This document shows, piece after piece, positions 54,101 through 64,000 of a stretch of DNA of 64,000 nt (its first letter is position 1; every line of letters starts with the position of its first letter). Under the pieces are notes generated by a model. It was not told the DNA's origin, did not search any database, and saw nothing but the letters and a program-made list of their open reading frames with translations. Made by a program: the position numbers and the translations under genes. The stretch comes from Phialocephala subalpina (lineage: Eukaryota > Ascomycota > Leotiomycetes > Helotiales > Mollisiaceae), in the NCBI GenBank assembly GCA_900073065.1, contig FJOG01000008.1, positions 1,383,353 through 1,447,352 on the forward strand, in the 5' to 3' direction.

Positions 54101-56047
54101 TCGTCTTCACTTCCATCGACATCTCCAGAATCATGCTCTCGTTCGATGTAATGGCCGCGCTGTGCGTGGTGTGGTTGGCTTCCATCGTCATGACCGTACT
54201 CCTCGACAAGTTCGTCCTCTTCGTGTTCCTCTTCAGCGTCGGATTCCCTGAGCGAACCTTCATCAACTTCACCCTCGTCTTGTTCTTCCTCGTCACTATT
54301 CTCTGTCAAGTCCACGACTGGTGACTGAGCACTTTGGGATCGTGACAATCTTGACAGGTGGGGATGGGGGAGAGGGTAAGAGGCATTTTGATTGTCCAAG
54401 ACACCGTTCTCTTCTGGGATTTCGGGGTATTGAACGGCACCTGGTAATTCGGCATGAAGTTCCGGATACTGAGAGGTACCGTGAGGGGAAATTGGCAGAC
54501 CGTGCTCGTATTCCTCGGGTTCCTGGTCAGCATAAGATTGTTCCGGCGGAGCTCCTTCATGGTAATAGTCGTCTGGCTTTGGTGGAGACGCAGACCGACT
54601 CAACTGAGCATTAGCATTCTGCCAATGTCCGTACTGATCTTCGATTGCATAGCCAGCAACAGCTGGAAATTCTGCACCCTGACTTCCAGCTGGTGCCTGG
54701 AAACCATTGAATCCGTGACTTGATATGTCTCCACATCGACCCACTGGACTAGCCCCATAGATATCGTCCTCATCATCCGCTAGTGCAGTGCCATTAGGGA
54801 TCGATAGGTGATTATCAAGTGGTGCATCTGGAGTGACTGGTCGAGGTTGTCCAAAGTTGAGGCCGTATGTGTGAGATACCAAGGGAGACACAAGCGGCAG
54901 AGAATCCGATGGAATTGGATGCAGCCTGGGTGATGAGGGGGCTTCGTGATTGAAGTCTACTGGTTGATCCGGGCTCAGTTCAGGTTGTTGGGTTTGTATC
55001 CGTGGTGGCTGCATCAGGGGTTGCATAACAGCTGGCTCCACATCTTGGACTGCGCCATTTGGCTGTCCACCTTCTGGAAGTTGAAGTCCATTCGACTGGG
55101 TATATGAAGTGCTGCCGACGTTGGTAGCTTGGCGTGCGAAGTCTGCTAGAGTTTCTGCTGCCACTCCAACTTCCAAGCCCACCGTTTGGCAGGCTTCGTC
55201 CGCCATTGTTGGTGGTGTATGTTCTGGTGCTGGTTCGACGACAGGTTGTTCCATTACTGAGTCCTCTTCTTCAGGTGTAGGTGACCGGCTGCTATACCTC
55301 CAAGTAGAACTCAGCCTTGTTTTAGGCCTCTTCCTGCCCTTTCCGGGCACCGTGCCATCTTCCTCTGCGAAGGGATCATAGTCCGAGTCGAACAAAGAAC
55401 CATATGATGTTCTTGCGCGCTTAAGGAATGCTGGCGATGACCATTCGTCGGCGTCTAGTAGGGGTATACTGTGGTGAGGGGATGCGCCATTCGCGACAGG
55501 TAACGTTGGTGAGGGCTCCGGTGTAGGTATTCTTGCGAAAATGGGAGCAGCTTCTGGTTCGGGAGCAGGGTGGTCGATACTGATCGTTGACACTTCAGAT
55601 GCATCTTGCTGCTTGAACTATATTTGGGTTAGCCATATCTGGTATGTAGCTGGCCAAACATACTTGTAAATAAAGCTTCTCCGTGAACTTCAGCTCGAAC
55701 TCCACCCCTCTGCCAGGTGTCGCGGCATCATTCTGACCCTCTATCCACTCAACCCCATCCAGACATAATGTCACTTCGTCGCCGCTCGCGATTCCGGCCT
55801 TGGCTACATTCTTTGCACTTGATCCGGCGAACTGGACGCGCACCTGCCCTCTCGTTCGGCGCAAACGAAAATCTGGCTCCGAAAGGAGGAAGGCGATGGA
55901 ACCTGTCGCGGAACTGTATGGCCAAGTGAGGGTGACGATGGCCTTGAAAGATCTCGTGTCAGGAGTAGAAAGCAACGGTGTGAGTTGCGCAATGGGAATG
56001 TGAGCCGTGGTCTCCATCGCAGTCGCTCCGTTTGTCTGGCCCTCCAT
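51136..56047 (-). CDS. Large acidic Telo_bind-domain protein, candidate Cdc13/CST-like
   Basis: Two exons, 56047-55664 and 55617-51136, encode 1621 residues. The first 128 residues form a beta-rich block (FKAIVTLTWPYSSATGSIAF, PDFRLRRTRGQVRVQFAG, DEVTLCLDGVEW), consistent with an OB-like fold; that assignment is inference. About 1250 residues of very acidic, Glu/Asp/Ser-rich low-complexity sequence follow. Within it sit three copies of a basic motif (HPRRSHRR-like) and several PVVIDLLSSDDED-type SUMO-interaction-like segments. The C-terminus (about residues 1455-1570) has FTSLKVIRYHLNQKLDILAI, RQYQITFNITDPSIAPSGVA, EVQVFRPYSNALP and GDGILLRNFQVTSTKKGFGL. These match the telomeric single-strand DNA-binding (Telo_bind, Pot1/Cdc13) OB domain. 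The likely role is capping or replication of telomere ends in the nucleus. Without a search it cannot be separated from other Telo_bind proteins. Confidence 0.8.
51935..52335 (-). repeat. Three-copy basic motif repeat inside the acidic region
   Basis: On the coding strand three stretches recur at roughly 55-70-residue intervals. Each has an acidic-Val lead (HVEVVVE-like), then E-P/Q-x-F-T, x-x-HPRRSHR and a basic tail (RNVNEA, RRANES, RRAKST). They are the only strongly basic islands in the acidic region and could bind DNA, RNA or chromatin. The DNA copies are similar enough to show they arose by internal duplication. Confidence 0.75.
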
Positions 56048-56505
56048 GTTGTAGACCTATCCTTTCGATAGAAATTCGACCATATTCCTTCGCAGACTTC
56101 CAGGGCTCTGGGGGCGCGCTCGAAATATCGTGGATCAGCCTTGTGGTGTTCGCGTTGTGGAATTTGAGGTTATTAAAGCTCCCTCGAATGACGCGCCAAT
56201 TGGCTTCACTTTCAGCACCCTGTTGCACCGAAGCGAATATCCCCCGGAGCGGATTCACTCAAAATCTGCCCCACGCTCAGAACTTATCATCTCATACTAG
56301 GTTTGATCTCGAATGTTCTTCTCTTCTTCTCTGTACATCTTTATATTCTTATAATACCGTTCGCTATCTGGGACATTTTTCTTCTTGTCCATCACCTTCA
56401 CTGCTCTTTAGATTGTATTGATAACGCCACCTTCAGTTGCCACAACTCCAGCAGAAATCACGACGAGCTGCCCCATTTTTGACAACGTACGATTTCGGGA
56501 CTCTC
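56048..56505. promoter_or_regulatory. Shared divergent promoter (telomere-type gene / FMO)
   Basis: A 458-bp interval lies between two opposite start codons, ATG 56047 minus and ATG 56506 plus. No other gene fits, so both promoters must lie here. The frame upstream of 56506 stays open to 56437 but starts with TTG, so the first ATG was chosen. Confidence 0.6.
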
Positions 56506-57921
56506 ATGGGATCAATATTGAGGCCAAATGGCCCTTTCAACGTCAAGAGAATTGCTGTTATCGGTGCTGGTCCGACTGGTCTTGCTGCTGCAAAGTATCT
56601 GGTAGCTGAGAAAGCCTTCGACAAAGTCGATGTTTATGAGCAACAAGCAGAGGTCGGAGGAGTCTGGAATTACACTCCAAGCCTGGCCGAGAGAGTCCCT
56701 GTCCCTCAAACAACCCCTCGTGTTCCTCCAGAGAAGCCGATATGGCCAAAAGGCGCCACTGCTCCAATATTTTCGAATCCCATGTATGAACGTTTGAATA
56801 CGAATATTCCTAAGAACCTGATGCAATTCTCCGACCAGGACTTCCCTTCCGAATCCCTGCTCTATCCGACAAGAGAGGATGTACAAGAGTACCTTATCAA
56901 GTACTCTCACGAGATTCGACATCTCATCTCTTTTTCAACGCAAGTTGAAGACATCACGCTTACCAAGATGGAAGATCAGGATCGTTGGACGCTCCTCGCC
57001 AAATCGACAATCACCGAAGAGAAGTCGCACAAGGAGTACGATGCCATAGTTGTAGCCAGCGGCCACTACTCAGTGCCATGGATTCCAAACGTTCCTGGAA
57101 TTGCAGAATTTAATACCGCCTATCCCTCTGTCATCTCCCATTCAAAGATCTATCGCTCACCGGACTCCTTTGCCGACAAGAAGGTGATCGTGGTTGGTAA
57201 CGCAGCCTCTGGCTTGGACATTGGGAACCAGATTAGTGTTGTATGCAAGGAGCCACTTCTTAACTCGGTAACAGCACCTGCGGAGCTTCCTATTGGAGTG
57301 AAGAACAAGGTGGAGGTCCCTGCCATCGCAGAATACCTGGTTGATGGACGAGGCGTGCGATTCGAAGATGGACGAGTGGAAAAGGACATCGACGCTATCG
57401 TGTACTGCACGGGCTACTTGTACTCGTTCCCATTCTTCAAGTCTCTGGATCCACCACTAGTCACGACAGGGCGCCGGACTATCGGCCTCTGGCAGCAGCT
57501 GTTCAACATCGCACACTCAACCCTTGCGTTTACAGCCCTTGGGCAGAAGATCATCCCCTTCCCGATGTCCGAAGCACAAGGAGCAGCTATTGCGAAGGTT
57601 TGGTCAAACAACCTGGAGCTTCTAAGCACAGAAGAGATGGAAAATTGGGAGAAGAGTAGAGTTGAAGAGTTGGGCGAAGGGACTGCCTTCCACGTCTATG
57701 GCTATCCCAAAGATGCAGACTACATCAATTATCTTCACGACTGGGTGATGACGGCAGACAACGGATTCTCAAAAGAGCCTCCCTTCTGGGATGAGAAGAT
57801 GAGATGGCTCCGATCCATTTATATAGATGTCAAGGGGAAGTTCTATGAGACAGGAGGGAAAGCGAAGACCTTGGCGGAGTTGGGCTTTGAGTTTGATAAC
57901 CGTGCAGAGGCGAAGCTATGA
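56506..57921 (+). CDS. Flavin-containing monooxygenase-like (FMO) protein
   Basis: A single exon of 471 residues. It is expected to use FAD and NADPH to oxygenate a nucleophilic N or S atom of a small substrate. The FAD Rossmann motif is IAVIGAGPTGLAAAKYL (about residues 14-30), ending in the acidic ribose binder DVYEQQAEVGGVW. Middle blocks are YPTREDVQEYLIKYS and the FMO-type segment DAIVVASGHYSVPWIPNVPG. The NADPH Rossmann motif VIVVGNAASGLDIG is at about residue 227. The late DAIVYCTGYLYSFPF matches the ATGY-type motif closing the FAD site. No membrane anchor or signal peptide is evident, so it is probably cytosolic. It may share regulation with its divergent neighbour only by position. 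Confidence 0.88.
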   Translation: MGSILRPNGPFNVKRIAVIGAGPTGLAAAKYLVAEKAFDKVDVYEQQAEVGGVWNYTPSLAERVPVPQTTPRVPPEKPIWPKGATAPIFSNPMYERLNTNIPKNLMQFSDQDFPSESLLYPTREDVQEYLIKYSHEIRHLISFSTQVEDITLTKMEDQDRWTLLAKSTITEEKSHKEYDAIVVASGHYSVPWIPNVPGIAEFNTAYPSVISHSKIYRSPDSFADKKVIVVGNAASGLDIGNQISVVCKEPLLNSVTAPAELPIGVKNKVEVPAIAEYLVDGRGVRFEDGRVEKDIDAIVYCTGYLYSFPFFKSLDPPLVTTGRRTIGLWQQLFNIAHSTLAFTALGQKIIPFPMSEAQGAAIAKVWSNNLELLSTEEMENWEKSRVEELGEGTAFHVYGYPKDADYINYLHDWVMTADNGFSKEPPFWDEKMRWLRSIYIDVKGKFYETGGKAKTLAELGFEFDNRAEAKL

Positions 57922-58390
57922 TTGACGACGTGCATAGACATATAGATTTATACCCGAGTAAGATCGAAAGATAAAGTTCAAAATGACTTGAGAACTTTTC
58001 AAAAATATTCGAGGCAACTCCGCCCCAACACGTGATGGTCCGATTTGTCTTGGTTACGATGGTTCCAAACCAGGTTTCTTCACGTTCAGTCTTCATTCGG
58101 CATCGAAACATCACCGCCTACCCTATCACAATGTCTCACATATCTCATTCGCACACCCACAAGGGTCCTCTAACCACCGTATTAATAGAAAATATGAAAT
58201 AGCCTCGTCATCTTTATGCATATCGTATGCTAGGGCCAAACGTACGAGAAAAAGCACGGTCTCTTCGGATTTTTCAATTTTCCAATAAGATTGTGATCCT
58301 CGACGCCCATCAAAAACAACGAACCTCCAGGATCCCTTAAGTTGTCTTCTATTGACCAAGTGCCGCAGTCTTCTAGAATACGACGATCCG
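57922..58390. other. Intergenic, promoter of the desaturase
   Basis: About 470 bases. A TTG-led open frame at 58352 runs into the desaturase start, but the first ATG is at 58391. Nothing else is supported. Confidence 0.5.
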
Positions 58391-59694
58391 ATGGACGAAT
58401 CAAAGCCTCCCACCGATGGACCCCTAAAATGTTCCGAACAAGCCGGACAACACCAAGATGTCTTCACGCCTCCCGAGTACACGATGAAGGAGATATACGA
58501 CAATATTCCGGCTCACTGTCTTCAACCCAATACTTGGCTCTCGTTATTTTATATCCTCAGAGATTATTTTTTCGTCCTCATTTTGGTGAGCGTTGCCACG
58601 CAGATCCCCAACATTCCATACCCCTACCTCCGAAGTACTGCCTGGTTCGCCTATGCCTTCGTTCAGGGTCTCGTGTTCACTGGTAAGTCAATCCTCAACA
58701 TCATCATGTGAAATTTTTAAATTCTGACCTTTGCAATTCAGGGCTCTGGGAGCTCGCTCATGAATGTGGCCATGGTGCTTTATCCAAGTCCAAGGCTTTC
58801 AACAACACCTGCGGACTGATCATCCATTCCATGCTCTTGGTCCCTTACTACTCATGGAAAATCACCCACTCAACCCACCACAAAACAACCAACAATCTAG
58901 ACAAAGACATTGCATTCGTCCCCACCATCAAGGAAGCCTACCAAGCGGACAGAGAAACCCACAACAAGGCGTGGGATTACATTGAAGACATGCCCATTGT
59001 TGCTATCATCCACCTGTTCTTTCATCAGATCGTTGCATGGCCCATCTACCTCACCATCAACAATTTTGCTTTGGAGAGAATGGCGAAGGTCCCGTGGTGG
59101 AAGAGGAGCCATTTCTATCTTGGAGGCGACGGGCCGAATTTCAGGCCTGAGAATACTAGGGAGATACTAATTTCAGATCTTGGTATTGGGGCAGCAGCGC
59201 TGGCGTTGTGGGGGTTGGTGCAGTATTTTGGTGCTTGGAATGTTATGTTGTTTTGGGGATTTCCATGGATGTGGACGAACCACTGGATTTGTAAGTCTCC
59301 CTCCTATGATATTGGATGAAGCACGTGCTAATGATCAACAGTGACTATAACCTATCTTCAGCATACAGATACATCGATTCCTTACTACCCGAACAAGACA
59401 TGGACATTTGTCAGAGGGGCAGCGTCTGCCGTTGATCGAGACTTTGGCTTCATCGGCCGAGTTATCTTCCACGGAGCCATCGAGACACACGTCATGCATC
59501 ATCACGTCGCTCGAATTCCATTTTATCACGCTACCGAAGCCACAGCAGCTGTGAGGGAGGTGATGGGCAGTCATTATAAGTATGACTTCAAGACGCCCTA
59601 CATGTGGGCGTTCTGGAGGAATCATCGCGAATGCGTTTACGTCGAGGAAACGCAAAAGGACAGTCAGATTTATTTCTTTGCCAAAATGAAGTAA
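58391..59694 (+). CDS. Delta-12 (oleate) fatty acid desaturase
   Basis: Three exons, 58391-58682, 58742-59290 and 59342-59694, close to 397 residues. The enzyme sits in the ER membrane and introduces the second double bond of linoleate, taking electrons from cytochrome b5. The three His boxes are visible: HECGH just after intron 1, HSTHH in ITHSTHHKTTNNLDKD, and HVMHH in ETHVMHHHVARIPFYHA. Hydrophobic spans flank them (FYILRDYFFVLILVSVATQI, LGIGAAALALWGLV). The family block GLWELAHECGHGALS and the DRDFGFI segment support oleate rather than stearoyl-CoA specificity. The N-terminus (MDESKPPTDGPLKC) is shorter than in many fungal homologues, so an upstream exon cannot be excluded. Confidence 0.92.
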
Positions 59695-60838
59695 CGGGCG
59701 TTTCGATACCAGATACCAGGGCGGCATTATGTAAGTGTATCATTACTAGACTGGCAGGAAAAACGATAGAAGGAAAGGATAGACTGGATACCAAAAAGGC
59801 CATGGGTCCCATATGTGCACTCAATACCCGGGCTTTACCACTTGTAATTATAGCGAACATTACATTCATGAACAAACGCTTCCAAATTGCGTGCCTTGCA
59901 GGGCGTAGCATCCAGCGCTGTCGTTGAGCTTGCCCTGAAAATCGATGGTGCGAGTCACGTGTATGGAGTATATCCGGTCTGAGAATGTTCTTGTCAGATT
60001 GGAAATAGCGGAAGATTAAGAATCTAAATTACAGAACAGAGATTAGCAATGGATCTTGCTCGCCGTTCATCTGCCGAAGTCTGGGTGTTGTATTCAGATA
60101 TATTGCCAATGAAAATTTCATGCTCAACCAGGTGCGCGCAAAAGCGTGAACGGCTGAAATTCATATTACCAGAGTTGTGTTTTCATCATGAGAATATGAA
60201 GAAGATAGTTTGGAGTTCTACGTACAAAGTCACTGAAGCTATTTGAAAATATATTGTATGTTCCCATCTTTAGGTCATCCTCTGTCCTGGAAGCCACGCG
60301 AGGGGCCCTCGAGACGATGGTTTTAAAAGTGGTGATCATTCTTGACCACTCATCGGAGTCGCCAGCTGAGTGAAGATGGTTCGAGCTGGCGAAGATTTGA
60401 GTTGGAGGTCTTGCTGTTATGGAAGAAGAGAAGAACAGCTCAAAAAATTTGAGGCGATTTGAAGGTGTCCAATGGTACACTAAACCTATTAAGGAATCGT
60501 GCGATATCTTGTCTCTTTTTCGTGGCCCCGCTTAGAGCAGCCATCGATTTCACCAGGAGGCTTTGGTACAGCAAGCACCTTCAAGATCTAGCACAATTGA
60601 ACATAATACAAACTCGAATACCATAATACCACCAATAACAACACTACGATAGTAATTCACCTCTCCGCCACCTATTGCATCCATACGCGACGCCTACGAA
60701 GCTCTCTGAAAAACACCCCATCACAGTCCCTTGTCGAGACAGCTATCGACGACACTCGTTAATCCGGAGCTCTGCACTGAGAAGAGAAGGCGATTCTGAG
60801 CATACCTACAACCTCAATACCCCCTTCCATCTCTCCTC
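59695..60838. other. Intergenic, 5' region of eIF4E-like gene
   Basis: Frames up to 107 codons occur but no domain is seen. CA-rich sequence near 60600-60660 suits a 5' leader. Confidence 0.45.
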
Positions 60839-62017
60839 ATGGATGGTCTATGGGGCCGTCGCAACAAGTACGCTCCCGTCCTGCGCTGTACTTTTCCTTT
60901 GGCGGTGGCTGGCTTCTTTCATACTACTCCCTCGCTCTTTCCTCACCGAGCGCAAAACTAACTGTGATATCAACAGTACCAATAAGCTTTCCCTCTCGAC
61001 TTCTACTACGAATGGCGGCCCCGAACATCCCACCCGAGGGTTCTCTCTCGGCAGACGAACCACCGATACCTCCTCTCATAGCAACAAGAATCCATTCGGA
61101 ACCTTGTCCCCATCTACCACTTCTCTCGCCTCACCCACCGCTGGCGCATCCAATGCCTTCGGTTTAGGATCCGGCGCTTTCGCAGCTTTCGGGTCATCGA
61201 AGACCCCCAAGACTCCAGGAGGTGGATTGGACTACAGCAGTGTGATAGGAAACTCTGCCAAGACACCCACGGTCGAGAAACAGGTCAAAGACATGAGTTC
61301 GAAGCCCTCGCTATCATCTCCCACGGAGACGAAGCCTGCCACACACTCTGCTACACACCCCTTGAGGCATAGTTGGGCCTTCTGGTTCCGTCCACCAATA
61401 TCAAAGTCGAATGGATATGTGGAGTACGAGAAGACTCTACACGAAACAGGAAACTTCGATAATGTCGAGGACTTCTTCAAGGTGTATTCTCGGTTGGCTC
61501 GACCATCGACTCTACCGCTCGTTTCCGACTATCATATCTTCAAGAGGGGCATTAGACCAGTCTGGGAGGATGATGAGAACAAGAAGGGAGGCAAGTGGAT
61601 TGTGAGACTCAAGAAGGGCGTAGCGGACAGATACTGGGAGGATCTGGTACTTGCAATTGTCGGAGACCAATTCGCAGAAGCAAGTGAGGAGCTCTGTGGA
61701 GCTGTGCTTAGTGTACGAAATGGCGAAGACATCTTGAGCATCTGGACCCGTAACGACGGCGGCAGGGTTCTCAAGATCAGGTATGATTTGCAGCATTGTC
61801 CTGAGTTGTGAAAATTTGCTAACAATTACACAGGGAGACCATGAAGCGCATGTTGAACTTCCCTCCAGATACGAAGGTCGAGTGGAAGAGCCACGACGCA
61901 AGTATGGCCCAGCGAATCGCAATCGACGAGCAACGGAAGGAGAAATCCAACCAGCGAAATGGAAACAAGGAGAGCAACGAACACGCTTCCACTCCCGACA
62001 AGAAGCAAAACGCATAA
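60839..62017 (+). CDS. eIF4E-family cap-binding protein (4EHP/eIF4E2-like)
   Basis: Three exons, 60839-60867, 60977-61780 and 61834-62017, give 338 residues. The 29-nt first exon encodes MDGLWGRRN and joins in frame to NKLSLSTSTTNGG. A Ser/Thr/Pro-rich leader (about 150 residues) contains ASPTAGASNAFGLGSGAFAA. The cap-binding fold starts at LRHSWAFWFRPP and continues with GNFDNVEDFFKVYSRL, DYHIFKRGIRPVWEDDENKK, GGKWIVRLKKGVADRYWEDL and NGEDILSIWTRN. Trp residues in the first and third of these are candidate cap-stacking residues. Trp-to-Phe/Tyr wording in FWFRPP and the long N-terminus fit the eIF4E2/4EHP type, often a translational repressor, rather than canonical eIF4E. The class assignment is inference. 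The C-terminus is Lys/Asn/Ser-rich. Confidence 0.9.
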
Positions 62018-62839
62018 TTGCATTGCATAGCATTGCATTGAACGAATCTAGACCACTGGGTTTAGAGCGACGGATTTTCTTGATTACGAACGACTTCTGC
62101 TGTACAACAAAGTATTGGGCTGCATTTGAATTGGGAAAAGCGATGAACCTTGGCTATGGTGGCGATTCATATCTCTCTCCTGGGTTTAGCAACGACGGAT
62201 GGATTTTTGTGCTGTACAATAGGATGATGAGCCTGACGGCTTGTAGGTGCGAGTTTTGCTTGCGTTGTATTGACGTTCAAGCGAGATAAGGATACACCTA
62301 CGAATACAACGTCTTGTTGTTAAGATCTGTTATGGAAGAGGAACAGCTATGTGCACTTTCTGAACAAAACTCAACTCAGGATCTGCCTAGACCGTTTTTC
62401 CTGCTTTCATGCGCGAAGGTCCTCGACAGCGATTCATTCTCCCAATTATGTTTCTCAAGTGAGGATAGTCTCGAGCGCTTCATAGAACTAGCTACAAGCC
62501 AGACACCCTTGTAGCTCTCCTGCTCTCAACCTGCTACTGACAGTGGAAAACGGTCACACATTGTTTTTGTTTACTTAGAAATACAGCATGCCGTCGCTTC
62601 TTCGCAATATTACCGTGGTTGAGCTGATGCTTGGTAGCACGATTGGGCAGGTGCTTCTCAGCCACATCGCGGCCGCACCTTCTCAATCCTACTCAAGAGT
62701 CTTCAATCAAAACCTTCCTTCCACCACAATCCAATTCAATTCATTTATCATCGCTTCGATGGCCTGCAAATTCAATGCGCGATTTCATCAACACATCGAA
62801 TGACGGTCATTCCACTGGACACATCCCACAGCTGCAGCT
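62018..62839. other. Intergenic region upstream of the NACHT gene
   Basis: Short frames only; none is recognised. Confidence 0.45.
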
Positions 62840-64000
62840 ATGGATCCACTGAGTCTCACAGGCACTCTCATCGCTGTCCTCCAGATCACCACCTCAGTCA
62901 TTTCTGTGTGCTATGACTACCGTGCAGGTGTCGCATCGGCTTCTCGTGATGTTATTCAGATCACCGACTCCCTAAATGCGCTCAAGGACAGTCTCGATGC
63001 TCTCCTTCGTCTCGTTGAAACTTCGAGGTCGGGTGAGGACAGAGCACGGTAAGTCACCCTCTCAAAATCCCATCTCCATGTTCTTAATAGGGTGATGAGA
63101 TGTGGGCCCGTGGCACTGCTCTCTGTATTTGCAGCATTGTGCTCGATAAGCATGGGAGAGATGCCCTGACCAGCATATCGCAGGTTAGTCAATGTCGAAC
63201 TGCTAGCAAGAGAAGGTGGGGCATTGGAAAGCTGTCTACAGGAGCTGGAGAGATTGAAAGAGAAGCTAGAACCGGAAACTGGATGGAGAAAGGTGAAGAA
63301 AAGTTTGACATGGCCGCTCAAGGAGGGAGAGATGAAGAAGGCGTTGGCGGGGCTCGAGAGATACAAGAGCACGATGCAGCTTGCGATTTCGGCCGACCAG
63401 GCGTGAGTGTTTCTCTATCTCTTCCATCCCACCTTTATGTTAAAAAAAAATTTCATTTGAGAATCACTGACGCCAGGTAGAACATTGAGTCTCGCGATCA
63501 AAGATGACCTAGAGGATCTGACAGCGATGTTGCAAAAGCACACCTTTGGTAACGTCTCACATGTCCCCTCTTCTATTGACTGCATCATCCGTCACTACTC
63601 TCCTGCTTACTGCCCCATACAGACCAAACGCGTCAAGGCATCTTCAAATGGCTCGCGGCACCAGATCCATTCGTCAACCACGTTCTCAATCGGAAGAAGC
63701 GCCAAGGGTCCACAGGAACCTGGCTCCTCACAAGCAAGCAATACGATTCCTGGCTACACGGCAAAAAGTCTTTCCTGTGGCTGTATGGCATTCCTGGCTG
63801 TGGCAAGACCGTCCTGTGTTCCACGATCATCGAGCAACTCATCCGGTATTCCCAACAAGACGCTTCAATAGGCCTGGCGTATTTCTATTTCGACTTCAAC
63901 GATCCCCAGAAACAAGACATCGGCGCTCTCGCATGCTGTATAATCACTCAATTAGTATCCCAATGTCCCACGATTCCTGGAACACTTGCAGAGCTCTACG
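62840..64000 (+). CDS. Fungal NACHT STAND (NLR-like) protein, 5' part
   Basis: Exons are 62840-63048, 63184-63402, 63481-63548 and 63623 to beyond the window edge; phases agree at each junction. The N-terminus (MDPLSLTGTLIAVLQITTSV, ISVCYDYRAGV, then a helical, charged stretch ELERLKEKLEP) is a common N-terminal domain of fungal STAND proteins. After QGIFKWLAAPDP and GTWLL comes the nucleotide-binding site: LYGIPGCGKTVLCSTIIEQL (Walker A, Lys-Thr), then GLAYFYFDFND and ALACCIITQLV, as in fungal NACHT domains. Such proteins act in self/non-self recognition and regulated cell death in fungi. The repeat domain is outside the window. Acceptor 63480 was chosen over the AG at 63476 because the latter gives an immediate stop. 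Confidence 0.88.

Noticed and set aside
53220..54324. Long frames opposite and beside the acidic region of the Telo_bind gene
   Set aside because: The repetitive Glu/Asp codons leave other frames open; they give low-complexity basic or hydrophobic strings without domains.
1..64000. Secondary-metabolite cluster or CRISPR-like array
   Set aside because: The P450, FMO and reductase are far apart with housekeeping genes between and no PKS, NRPS or terpene synthase; no spaced direct repeats were seen.

Overview
The window is nuclear DNA of a filamentous ascomycete (Pezizomycotina). The evidence is frequent short GT-AG introns of about 45-110 nt, a CTAAC-type branch point in one of them, fungal-only protein families (DUF3716, HDA2-3, fungal NACHT/STAND proteins, F-box-like families) and a fungal delta-12 desaturase. 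The F-box-like family and the secreted families point to Leotiomycetes, but this is an inference from family flavour, not a search. All start codons and splice junctions given here were read by eye. Coding exons were joined so that the frames and total lengths close.

Layout. (1) 0.5-9.1 kb, mostly conserved genes: a cysteine-rich membrane protein with a nonsense codon, a DUF3716 protein, a dead Tc1/mariner element holding a 921-bp assembly gap, a secreted fungal protein with four exons, and a very small conserved-looking gene. (2) 9.1-29 kb, an accessory, decay-rich block: sparse unrecognised ORFs, a two-exon membrane protein, an M28 aminopeptidase pseudogene, a head-to-tail cluster of eight F-box-like paralogues on the minus strand (only two intact), and a cytochrome P450 pseudogene. 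(3) 30-62 kb, a mainly housekeeping block: MET12-type methylenetetrahydrofolate reductase, an aromatic/2-aminoadipate-type aminotransferase, ribosomal protein L4 (uL4), a chromodomain/HDA2-3 protein of the class II histone deacetylase complex, an NAD(P)-dependent reductase, a 1621-residue Telo_bind-domain protein (candidate CST/Cdc13-like telomere protein), an FMO-type monooxygenase, an oleate desaturase and an eIF4E-family protein. Between them lie a STAND N-terminal remnant, an SMP-30/Vgb-like pseudogene and a large membrane-protein pseudogene. (4) From 62.8 kb to the edge: the 5' part of a NACHT STAND gene.

The main observation is how much of the accessory DNA consists of recognisable but broken genes, whose lesions can be read base by base. 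They include start codons changed from ATG to ATA, TGG to TAG and CGA to TGA changes, 4-bp and 13-bp tandem micro-duplications, single-base changes in C-runs, and a fusion of two opposed pseudogenes. Several changes have the TpG-to-TpA form expected of repeat-induced point mutation. No biosynthetic cluster, CRISPR array or confident RNA gene was seen. The most novel functional candidate is the acidic Telo_bind protein, with its repeated basic motifs and OB-like ends.
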